DNA from: Plantago major
Lineage: Eukaryota > Streptophyta > Magnoliopsida > Lamiales > Plantaginaceae
Length of the DNA stretch: 64,000 nt
NCBI GenBank assembly: GCA_026545765.1
Contig: CM048839.1
Span: forward strand, 85,822,414-85,886,413
Reading direction: 5' to 3'
Made by a program: the position numbers and the translations under genes. The notes under the pieces are model-generated. The model saw only the letters and a program-made list of their open reading frames with translations, made no database searches and had not been told where the DNA came from. Positions 55,587 through 64,000 of the stretch are shown here, in pieces (position 1 is the first letter of the stretch; each line of letters begins with the position of its first letter).

Positions 55587-57124
55587 TTTTAGGAATATCT
55601 GTTTAGATTTTGATCAGCAACCTAATGAATTATCTTAGCTCAGAAAGGTGCTTAGTACTCTTGGTTCACTTGAACACTGTAAACGAGAAAAATCACTAAG
55701 TATGTTAATCTAGCAAATCTTGTATAGGATGTAAGGTCTCTGAATGTAATTTTTATTTAGTTAAAGAAGACCAAGAAGGAAGTATCCAAGCAAAGGAACT
55801 CATTTCCAGAAGACTGAAGTTTGCTCAAGATTGCTGAAGACTAAGTAGAAAAGTCTCCTCAGATACCTATGTCCATAAACCTTGAGTCAACAAGTGTTTT
55901 GATTAAATAAGTTACTCAAAGGATATCTGAGAAGACAAGTGTATTGAGTAAGGAACGTGTCGAGTCTCAGAAAGCTTCACGTATCCGTTGAGACAACAGG
56001 ACAAATATAGTACAATGCATTTATTGCTCGGACAGAAATGTCTGCACAAAGCAGAAGTATCTGAAGAAGAAAACAAAGAACTCTGCAGTACTATCTACAT
56101 ATATCAATAGTTTGAATTTAAATTGAGCCTAACGGATAATATTCAAACGGCTTCAAATTCAACTATAAATATCACCACTTAGAATGCTTGAAAACACACC
56201 AAGAACTTACAACTTGAACTCGCACTGAAACTACAACTTACTGAACATCTTCAAGTGATCTCTCAAGCATACAAGCTTTCTTACTACTTATCTTCTAGCT
56301 TTCTGTTGCAACTAAAGCTCTAGAACTCTAAGTAGTATACAAGTTCTAAGTGTCCTGATCATTAACAAGCATTGCTATCTGTAAATGAGTTGAATCAAAA
56401 GATCAAGTATCTGAGATTCATTCTCTAGAACATTTAACAAAGACTTGGGTCAGTAAAGAACAAGTTACCATACATTGTGAAGTGTATTAAGTAATCTTGA
56501 TTCTATAGAGCTTTCTGAAATAACTGTGTAAGTTATAAAGAAGCTCACCTGACAAACTACTTTAACCACACACCAACTGGCGTGGAGTACAGGAAGTACT
56601 TAGTTTGGAAAAATAAGGAACAACTCCAAGGTTACTGAGCACAGGAAGTCCTTAGTTTTGGAAACTAAGGAATAGCTCAAAAAGGTTTCTGAGTGGAGGA
56701 AGTACTTGGCTCAGATAGCTGGGGAACAACTCAGGGGGAAACATTTGGTTGGGAACCAAGTGTTGCAGGAATCGAGAGATAGGATATTTGTAAGGGTACC
56801 TCATTTATCTATCTTAGTGGATTCTAGATATGAGAAAGGCCGAAGTGGATTAGTTGAAGGATCACGCCACCTTCAGATACCACTATAATTTGCTGTGTTA
56901 TTTACTTACTACATTTACCTTGCTTTATTCATCTTGTTAAGTATTTACACACTTTTACTCTGCTAAGCACGTGCACTTATCACAGAAAGTCTTCCGCTCT
57001 CTGAAATTAAGTATCAGATATCTTCACAGATATCTGAGAAACTGTGTTTATCGACAAAAGTTTTAAAAGACTATTCACCCCCCCCCCCCCTTAGTCTTTT
57101 ACTTTGCTGTTATTTGGACCAACA
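55587..57124 (+). repeat. 3' LTR of SIRE-B
   Basis: 1538 bp ending GGACCAACA, homologous to the other Sirevirus LTRs but clearly more diverged. TATAAATA at 56164-56171, stem-loop CTTAGTTT-TGG-AAACTAAG at 56651-56669, C-tract hairpin at 57065-57100. The sequence to the right is a different Copia element in reverse orientation, so 57124/57125 is a true element end; the predicted target duplication on this side is ATATC. Confidence 0.9.
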
Positions 57125-57256
57125 ATATCCCGCTTCAACAATTTCCCACAAGTCTTGCGATTGCAACAAGACTCGCATCTGGATGCTCCAATTTCCATAG
57201 TTATGCTTCTTAAGCTTCGAAACCTGTTGTTGCATGGTATTTGCCATGAACGCCAT
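57125..57256 (-). pseudogene. gag: Copia gag, N-terminal fragment
   Basis: From a methionine at 57256: MAFMANTMQQQVSKLKKHNYGN, then WSIQMRVLLQSQDLWEIVEAGY. The phrase NYGNWSIQM...LLxSQDLWEIVExGY is a hallmark of the N-terminal gag of plant Copia elements. The frame is cut by the SIRE-B insertion. Confidence 0.85.
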
Positions 57257-57307
57257 ATATACCTTCGGGTACTCTTTCTCCAAATGACCTGGCTCTGATG
57301 CCAAATT

Positions 57308-57537
57308 TGTTGGGTGTTTTAAGTGTTTAAGGATATCAAGGTGCCCATAAACGATTAGTTTTGTGCAATGGTAAAACTCGACTTATATTATACACAAAGT
57401 AGTACAATATTTTTGGTACAAGACTCAAGACACACTCACGAACTACTGCTCTTAGTCACTTCACAATTTCTTGTTACACTCACTTTTTGCTTCTGCACTC
57501 ATACTTCGTACTACACAAACTTAATCACCAAATTCCA

Positions 57538-57608
<71 letters not shown>

Positions 57609-57815
57609 ATAGGTCGGTGAGTTGTGACTAATTGTGTCCATATTGCCGCCATTCTTGAACCTTCTTGAGTCACGCCGACTTTCTCGATAATTCTTGCAGC
57701 TTCAATTGCTATCTTTGTCCTTCTAGATTTTACTTGAAGTCCCTCTCTTATATCTATTTAATTCTAGGTCCCTCTAGATTATTCCATTTATAAATTGAGC
57801 TTAATATTTTCAACA
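57308..57815 (-). repeat. 5' LTR of the minus-strand Copia element
   Basis: 508 bp, on the minus strand TGTTGAAAATATTAAG to CACCCAACA. It contains a (TA)n run at about 57540-57605. Confidence 0.82.
57540..57605. repeat. (TA)n microsatellite
   Basis: About 32 uninterrupted TA units inside the Copia LTR; likely to vary in length. Confidence 0.95.
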
Positions 57816-58161
57816 TTCTTCAGAACAATTGCTCTTTTTTACAGGCATGTAATACTTCTGATGCAATGTTGAAACATTTATATCATGCTTTTTTTTTTAA
57901 ATTATAGTTTTTATATGTTTGTCAACTTTAGTATGTTATGATACAATTTATTCATTTCATATTTTCAGTTTTGATGCTATGCCCCATCGAGTATCGACAG
58001 ACCAATTACTGGTTGGTAACTCCACAACTAAACCAAAATTACAATCCAAACGGGAAAAAATGGAATACTCGATTTAAATTGACACTTGATAGCATGCCAA
58101 ACAGATTATAAATAACTTGCTTTCAGTTTGTAGATTTATATCTTGACATTGATGACAACAC
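57816..58161. other. Unassigned intergenic sequence
   Basis: AT-rich, between the Copia LTR and the kelch-like gene. It probably includes 3' flanking sequence of that minus-strand gene. No frame, repeat or RNA gene recognised. Confidence 0.5.
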
Positions 58162-59373
58162 TTACAAGCCGCCAAAAGATTTCATGGTATGGCAGCCGTA
58201 ACATTTCTTCAGAACAATTTCTCTGCCCACGACTTGACAGACTAGGAAGTCATCATCATTATCAACTCGCCGTCTTGAAACCTTAAATGTCACCACCTCC
58301 ATATCGTAAAATTCCCCGTAACAGTTGTAGCACAGATTGTCGTTACTTCTAACAAACTGCACTAATCCAAAGTAGCCATCTCGTCCAAGATCAACTAAAT
58401 TCGAACCATATGACATACGACGGTAATTATCAGCCAAATCGAAACTCAAAAAGGCAATGACATCCACGCCTACCGTAGTCATCCAACAAAAAGGCAACGA
58501 CATCCACATGATGCTTTACAGCATTAGGGACCCCGAGCAATATCTTCTCATCCCAGCAGATTGCTCTTCCACAGAATCCCAACGGGGGACCACCATGCTT
58601 CTTCTTTGGGACCTTAGTATCCCTAAACCCATAGGAATATGATGGTGTGACACCACTCTTTGCTTTGTTTTCTAACCAAAAGGTCTCAAATAACTTGCAA
58701 TCCTCCCAGACGCATTTCTGAGTGTCAAAGGTGAAGGAGGAATTCCCAAGAGAAACATGTAACTTATGACCAATCACTACGTGAGGTAGTAATTCGTGCT
58801 TATGGCGGATCATATCATCACAATCAAACTTGACAATATTAAAGTTGCTCCTCTTGTCGCCCAGAAGATCAGTCCACTCGTTTTTCTTAACATTATACTC
58901 CAGAAAAGCAAAGGCATGGTCATGACTGTAAGGTTCAGATGTCAAACCGAAAACATAGATGCAATGGCCGCCACCAACTTGCATTAAAAGGGGTCTCCAC
59001 ATTCCATGTAACATGTCCCTGCATTCACTGATTAATACTCTTTCAGGCAATTTGCTTAGATCATAGCGGTATACTTCCTCGAGAACGTGCTCCCTATGAC
59101 GTCCAGAGTCTCGACGTGTACCACCAAAACAGAAAAGAGTTTGTTTTCCTCCCACAAGGGTAGAAATGCAGCTCGTATCATTGTTGGTAGGAGGCAGATC
59201 GAGTTCCGAAAAGGAGTAGACGGGGAAATCAAGGTGTCAACTATTACGTAAACAAGCCTGTGAGTGTTATCTCTGTAGTTGGCATAATGGAACATAACAG
59301 CATGTTTTTGCTCCTTTGTCTGCTCTTCTTCATTTGGCTGCTGCTGCTGGTGCGTGATGAAAGAAGGCCTCAT
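58162..59373 (-). pseudogene. Kelch-like (F-box/kelch-type) gene, broken by two frameshifts
   Basis: An intronless minus-strand reading of about 400 codons in three frames. It starts MRPSFITHQQQQPNEEEQTK (59373), continues LVYVIVD, then shifts frame near 59235 to HLDFPVYSFSELDLPPTNND and GGKQTLFCFGGTRRD, a beta-propeller-like blade (59.1-59.2 kb). Further blades follow: MWRPLLMQVGGGHCIYVFGL, then FAFLEYNVKKNEWTDLLG, then ALHVSLGNSSFTFDTQKCVWED-type text. A second shift near 58455, next to a short imperfect duplication of GATGTC(G/A)TTGCCTTTTTG, leads to VDVIAFLSFDLADNYRRM and the end at 58162. GG-, F-x-GG and W spacing are those of kelch repeats. No F-box is visible at the N-terminus. I cannot assign a substrate. 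This is the only clear host-gene-like sequence; it is either a pseudogene or holds two sequencing errors. Confidence 0.65.
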
Positions 59374-60180
59374 TTTATATACTTAACCTGATGACCAGAA
59401 AAAGGATGGCTCGCAATTAAGGACATGTCCCTTTGCAAATTAACACAATTACATTCACTGACAGAAATAAAACTAGGATGACAAAATTACATAGTAAAAT
59501 CAGAGAAATTGATATTCTATATCTATATAAAAAGAAGCATATTTCAAGCCTTGTGGTTAAACCATGTGTCATGCTGACGTGGCACTATTGAGCATTTCTA
59601 TTGGTCAGTTTTTTTTCCAAATTTATTTTGATTGGTTGTTAGAATTTCAAATTTGGTATGTTGGTGGTGGAACATTTTAAGTATTTAAGACGTAGTGCAC
59701 CATATAACTCCCATTATTTATTTTTAGTACGTTGAATCCATATATAATTTTTATTTAATTTCATATATATTTATCTACAAAACTCCAAAAAATATTTTGA
59801 ACGTATATATAGATTCACCGCGACAAGACGAATCCATAGACACCAAACTTGAATATTTTAATAATTAATTAAATTATTTATATATTAAATTAAATATTAT
59901 GTAGGTTTATTAAATGATAGAAATAATAAAATTTAAAAAATAGACCATTTATTAAATACTTAATACTCCCTCTATTTATCAAAGAAATTAATATTTATTT
60001 AGGTATACAATTACAAATGTATACTTTAAAAATTAACAATAAAGTAACGTATTTGATTAAATAAAAACCATCATCTTATCAGCATTTACGTGAATTCTCA
60101 CACGTTTTCTACTTTTTACTCATTATTTATTCAAATAATACCTTCTATCTTATATACTCACTATATGAAACATTTTGAAT

Positions 60181-60190
60181 ATAAATTTCA
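60181..60190 (+). repeat. Target-site duplication ATAAATTTCA (right copy 61170-61179)
   Basis: A perfect 10-bp direct repeat at both edges of the Mutator-like element. Confidence 0.8.
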
Positions 60191-61169
60191 CAGATATTTA
60201 CAAAATCCACCCCTCCAAGATGGCCACTTTGCAGATTGATACCTGATGTTTGAACAATTACAAAATCCGCTCTTACATTTTTAAAGTAATTACATATAAA
60301 CCCAAAAAGTCAAAAATTTCCTATTTTTATTTTACCATTACCTTTATTTTCACTTTCTATTTTATCATTTATTTTTAATCATTCCATTTAAATATTTCAT
60401 TACTTCATATTTTAAACCCCCATTTTTCCATCTTCTCCAAAACTCCTCACCTCTACTTCCACCATCATCTCCTCCACGGCTCCACCCTTCTTCACCACCA
60501 CCACGCACAAATACCATGGAATCTTCATCACCAGTCCACCACCACGAACCACCATGGACACTCGAAATTGAGCTTCCATGGAAGCTTCAAGAGAGCTTCA
60601 TGTCCATGGAAGCTCAAATTGACGAGCTTCCATGGACATGAAGCTCTGTCCAAGCTTCCATGGAAGCTCAATTCGAGTTTCCATGGAAGCTCTTCTCCTA
60701 CATCTTCTTTTTTTATTTTTATATTTTTTAATTTTAATTTTTATTTGTTAAAAAAATTCTATGGAAGCTCCGAACAGAGCTTCCATGGAAGATGGAAGCT
60801 CTGGCTGGAGCTCCAGACATTTTTTTTTAAAATGTTGTTTTAAATAATTAAATGTGGGACTTTGTTGAATTTTCGAATAATTTGAGGGTTGATTTCAAAT
60901 ATGTTTTTGGATAATAATATGAGCAAAATTTATAATTGGGTATATTTTGTTAAGTTTAAAATATAAGGGGCTCTACTGTAATAAAACTTACAATTGTAAT
61001 TTTATTTTTCCATTAAGTTTTGTTTTACTATGTATTTTATCTTTTCTTTTTTCTCAAAAATGAAACTTTAGTGTTGGTCAACGATTTTGGGTGTGGACGT
61101 AATTGTTCAAACATCGGCTATGAATCTGTAATTGGACAATCTTACAGGGGGTCTATTTGTATATGACCC
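60191..61169. mobile_element. Mutator-like non-autonomous element (MITE or pack-MULE)
   Basis: Imperfect terminal inverted repeats of about 85-90 bp: the left end (GATATTTACAAAATCCACCC ... GATGTTTGAACAATTAC, to 60262) matches the reverse complement of the right end (from GTAATTGTTCAAACATC at about 61101). A perfect 10-bp direct repeat, ATAAATTTCA, flanks it at 60181-60190 and 61170-61179. Long inverted repeats and a 9-11-bp target duplication are the marks of Mutator-like elements. The interior has no transposase. It holds a CT-rich stretch with Ser/Pro/His-type coding potential (60430-60560) and a cluster of palindromes. Confidence 0.75.
60570..60815. repeat. Cluster of CCATGG-centred palindromes
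   Basis: The 16-bp perfect palindrome AGCTTCCATGGAAGCT occurs at 60571-60586 and 60653-60668. At least five partial copies (TCCATGGAAGCTC, GAGCTTCCATGGACATG, TTTCCATGGAAGCTC, TATGGAAGCTC, GAGCTTCCATGGAAG) fall between and after them. The cluster can fold in many registers. Confidence 0.85.
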
Positions 61170-61179
61170 ATAAATTTCA

Positions 61180-62199
61180 ATTTATATATATTGAGGTTGT
61201 TATGATTGAAAATTAACTTTATTATATTATTAATGCATTATTTTAAGGATAAAATAAGTAAAGTCGGTAAAAGATCTTAGGTGTTGCATAGCCAACTGTG
61301 GCAGCAGATTGGTTGCCACCTAATCTTGGTATCATATTAGCTAATTTTGATGCTACGGTTGAGTACGTAGAGCCTGCATAGGGGTGGTATTAATTAGTGT
61401 TGTTGCTAGGCATCAACCGGGTCAATGTTATTGTCAAGGCCAAAATTTGTGTCATATGGTTTTTTCTAGAAAGTGCAGAAGGTTTAACCGACAAATATTA
61501 GCAACTGAATTGGTTCGAAATTCTGAGTGGCAACATGTAGTAATTAATTAAAGGGGATTTCTCTTTAGGGATTAAATCTCTTGAGTCTACATATTATAGA
61601 TTTGCGTCTTTTTTTCATTATAGAAGAAACCGAGCCATTTGATGTAGAATTTTGTCCATTAGTAGTCGCTATGCTCTAATTTTATTTTTGTTTTTTTTAT
61701 GATCAATCTTTCGAACTATTTTTCAATTACATATTTGTTTTCGAACAACACCTAGATGTTGAAATGTTTCCTATATTCTCAAATCTCAACTGTTACCTTT
61801 AGTTGTGAAATGGGACATATGATTGTAAGTTTTATTTATTTGATAAACATGCATAGTTTTTGCTTGGAATTGGTTACATTTGAAACTCCTGATGGATAAC
61901 AAATCATCTAAATCAAGTAAGCGTTTACAGTCTCAAGATCAGACTCCACGAGATTGAATAAATTTGAATGAGCGGAAATGTTCAAAATTATACTATTTTA
62001 AAAATATATTCTACATGTATTAGTTGTTTATTCATTAGGTACTCACTCAGTTCATATAACTGTTCTATCATCCGTGCACACAATAATATCCTTGCATTTA
62101 CTTCAATGGATGGAAAATAGTCAAGGAAGTGAATAAACGAAAATGTCCTTATTGCTGTTAGATAGGTGGCTAAAATGATCACAAGATTGGCCCACTCTT
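61180..62199. other. Unassigned AT-rich sequence within the probable Helitron
   Basis: No credible frame, no known repeat ends and no RNA gene. It would be the Helitron region between its 5' end and the Rep coding sequence. Confidence 0.45.
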
Positions 62200-63663
62200 G
62201 CCCAACCAAGGACAAACTCCAAAAATTCGCCCAACGTTGTATATATGACACTGGACACGGAATTGACAACATGATCAATGCTCTCGGGTTCGTTTCATTA
62301 AACATCTACACTCAATTTTATGTATCTTTCACATATTTCGTTTCAAACAAATTATTAGTTATACATCATTTACTATCCATTAGAATTATAGATACTCTAT
62401 GATAAATAATTTATTTTATTATTATGGTAAAGCCAAACCAATGAGGCTGGTGTGAAAACTGCTACTACAACATTGATCAAAACTATGGTGGAAGAGTACA
62501 ATTCATATGCAAAAGTATACAAGACGGCCAGATATCGCATCTCCCTTGATAATGCCCGTGAGGTAGGCCTTCAACTTAATGCAAGATGCCAGGGGATGAG
62601 CGAACTTACAATTTGCTTACTGCATCTGAAGTAACTGATGCTATAGTAGAGGGTGATGTGATAACTTACATGCAAAATATCATATTATGGTTGATCAGAT
62701 GAGGAATGGGGACTTGAAGCACATAACTAAGTTTCAATGCTACCTTATTTTTCAATATCCATTACTTTTCGTCCATGGAGAAGAAGGATGGTATATCGAT
62801 ATAGTATTGTGAGTAAGATGCCAAATCTTATTCTTAGGGAGTTCTTAATTAGCTTTTCGGATACAAGATAGGGAGAATGAAGGTCATCAACTCATACTTA
62901 GCAGGACGTCATTATTACAATCATTATTGATTCTAGAGGAGATATTATATTTGGAGGATTTTATGCTCCGTTTTGAGAGCTAGAAGAGATACAATTCTCC
63001 CAATGTATTCCTTAGGTATCATATGATTGATGCTTCCGAGGGTCTGAACTGGTCAATCAAGATTCGATATACCATTGAAGATCCATTTAGACTTTGTATG
63101 CAGTAAGATTAAGCTTGATTCTGATGCAACCTGTCTACTCAAGGAAATGAAGGTTATTATATGGGACGGGGCTACAATTACATATATGCGTTGTTTTGAA
63201 GCGCTTGATAGGAGTTTGGAGGATTTTATGCACCAACCAGCCTCACCATTCGAGGGTTTAGTTATTGTATTTGTTGGAGAATTTAGACATATATCGCCAG
63301 TGGTTGCGGGAGGGTCTAGATCTGAGATTTTTGATGCAACAATATGCTCATCCAAAATTTGGAATTAGTGTGAGGTCCTCAGACTTACAAAGAACATGCG
63401 ACTGCAGATAACTAAATGTTTGTTTCACTTATGGTATGATTTTAGTAATTTGTATCTTTCTTTATATTTTGTAAAGTGTGGTACGTTAACAACTGAAATT
63501 CATGAGACTAGAGAATTCGCAAAGTGGATACTATGAGTTGGTGATGGAGTTGCCGACTATGATAATGACAATGAGGTTGATACCAAGATGCCAGAGGACA
63601 TTCTTTTTCAAGAAGTGAGAGATCCTATTCCTACCATTGTCCAAAGTACATATCTATCCTTAC
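62200..63663 (+). pseudogene. Decayed Helitron Rep/PIF1-helicase gene
   Basis: Pieces in the order of plant Helitron proteins. KFAQRCIYDTGHGIDNMINAL (62220-62283) matches the usual LYIYDTxxEIxNR motif. A likely intron follows, then VEEYNSYAKVYKTARYRI (62490-62542). YNLLTASEV and VEGDV lie near 62615-62660, and PLLFVHGEEGW-type text near 62760-62790, which belong to the Helitron-like N region. LISFSDT lies near 62850. The PIF1-helicase part follows: VIIWDGATITYMRCFEALDRSLEDFM and VFVGEFRHISPVVAGGSR (63140-63330), then LRLTKNMRL (63380) and DPIPTIVQSTY (63630). Several stops and frame changes make it a pseudogene. Rep would nick and join DNA and the helicase unwind it during rolling-circle transposition. 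Confidence 0.7.
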
Positions 63664-64000
63664 TTGAGCAGTAAGATTATGCTTGATTTTGATGTAACAT
63701 GTCTACTCAAAGAAACAAAGCTTATTATATGGGACGAGGCTATAGTGACCAATATGCATTGTTTTGAAGCGCGTGATAGGAGTTTGAGAAATGTTATGCA
63801 TCGACTAGCCACACCATATTTGGTGGTTTGATTATTGTATTTGGTTGAGACTTTAGACAGATACTGCCAGTGGTTTCGCGAGGGTCTAGATCCGTCATTG
63901 TTAATATAACAATATGCTCATCCAAAATTTGGGAATTTAGTGAAGAGTATATTAGTGGTTTGAAAGGGGGAAGTCTTGGGAATTTGCGAGTTTTTTACGT
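63664..64000 (+). pseudogene. Second, partial Helitron helicase block
   Basis: Repeats the helicase segment of 63100-63360 in direct orientation (SSKIMLDFDVTCLLKETKLIIWDEA; CFEARDRSLRNVMHRLATP; then LPVVSREGLDP-type text). The two blocks are clearly diverged from each other. The join lies where the first block's helicase text stops (about 63.66 kb). It continues to the window edge. Confidence 0.7.

Larger units (their letters stand above)
57125..57815 (-). mobile_element. 5' end of a minus-strand Copia element (Tork-like), host of the SIRE-B insertion
   Basis: LTR (57308-57815), primer site (57292-57303; TGGCATCAGAGC on the minus strand) and the start of gag (57125-57256). The rest of the element is not in view; SIRE-B inserted into its gag. 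LTR starts TGTTGAAAATATTAAGCTC, a form common in Tork-type plant Copia elements; lineage is inferred from that and from the gag start. Confidence 0.85.
59516..64000 (+). mobile_element. Probable Helitron, running off the right edge
   Basis: The left end TCTATATCTATATAAAAAGA followed by AAGC and a TGACGTGGCA...TATTGGTCAG text resembles the 5' end of plant Helitrons, which start with TC. From about 62.2 kb the plus strand carries decayed Helitron Rep/helicase coding sequence in the right orientation. The 3' end with its CTRR hairpin is not in the window. The left border is less certain than the coding part, as the base before it is not the expected A. A Mutator-like MITE lies inside. Confidence 0.55.

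Noticed and set aside
60568-60843. A 91-codon frame across the CCATGG palindromes
   Set aside because: The repeated FHG/WKL text simply translates the palindrome; no domain and no conserved start.
1-64000. tRNA, rRNA or other structural RNA genes
   Set aside because: The tRNA-like strings seen are 12-18-base primer-binding sites only; no cloverleaf or rRNA core sequence was recognised.

Overview
This window is plant nuclear DNA, probably from a eudicot. It is almost entirely a nest of transposable elements. The evidence is the element content: Sirevirus-type Copia, Athila-type Gypsy, a CACTA element with a Transposase_24-like gene, a Helitron and a Mutator-like MITE, all in AT-rich sequence. 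The only host-gene-like sequence is one broken kelch-like gene on the minus strand near 58-59 kb. Nothing bacterial, organellar or CRISPR-like was seen. I cannot name the species.

Left part (1-22.7 kb). A minus-strand Sirevirus-like Copia copy (SIRE-M) has its 5' LTR at 3662-5154 and runs off the left edge. It abuts a fragment of Ty3/Gypsy pol (5155-about 6970). That fragment is fused to the 3' tail of a second Sirevirus copy (about 6971-7714), whose LTR (7715-9303) also serves as 5' LTR of a long plus-strand copy, SIRE-A (7715-22675). SIRE-A has gag-pol and, downstream, a third gene (ORF3, about 15.0-20.5 kb) with its own TATA-like box and a cluster of short intron-like segments.

Middle part (22.7-57.1 kb). 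A third Sirevirus body (SIRE-B) has ORF3 but no gag-pol. It is split by three later insertions: an Athila-like gag-protease element (24831-30628, target duplication ACTAC); a tandem array of five LTRs and four bodies of a related short Athila-like element (31795-48385, one outer target duplication TCCAA); and a CACTA transposon (49838-53763). SIRE-B ends with an LTR at 55587-57124 and sits inside the gag of an older minus-strand Copia element, whose LTR is 57308-57815.

Right part (57.8-64 kb). This holds the kelch-like pseudogene (58162-59373, minus) and then a probable Helitron. The Helitron starts near 59516, contains a Mutator-like MITE (60191-61169, 10-bp target duplication) with a cluster of palindromes, and carries decayed Rep/PIF1-helicase coding sequence to the window edge.

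The strongest novel signal is in ORF3. Two diverged copies share internal exon-like blocks of exactly the same lengths (108, 111, 153 and 120 nt, all multiples of three), separated by GT-AG segments whose lengths differ. The second is a series of small stem-loops in the Sirevirus LTR whose stems change in a compensatory way.
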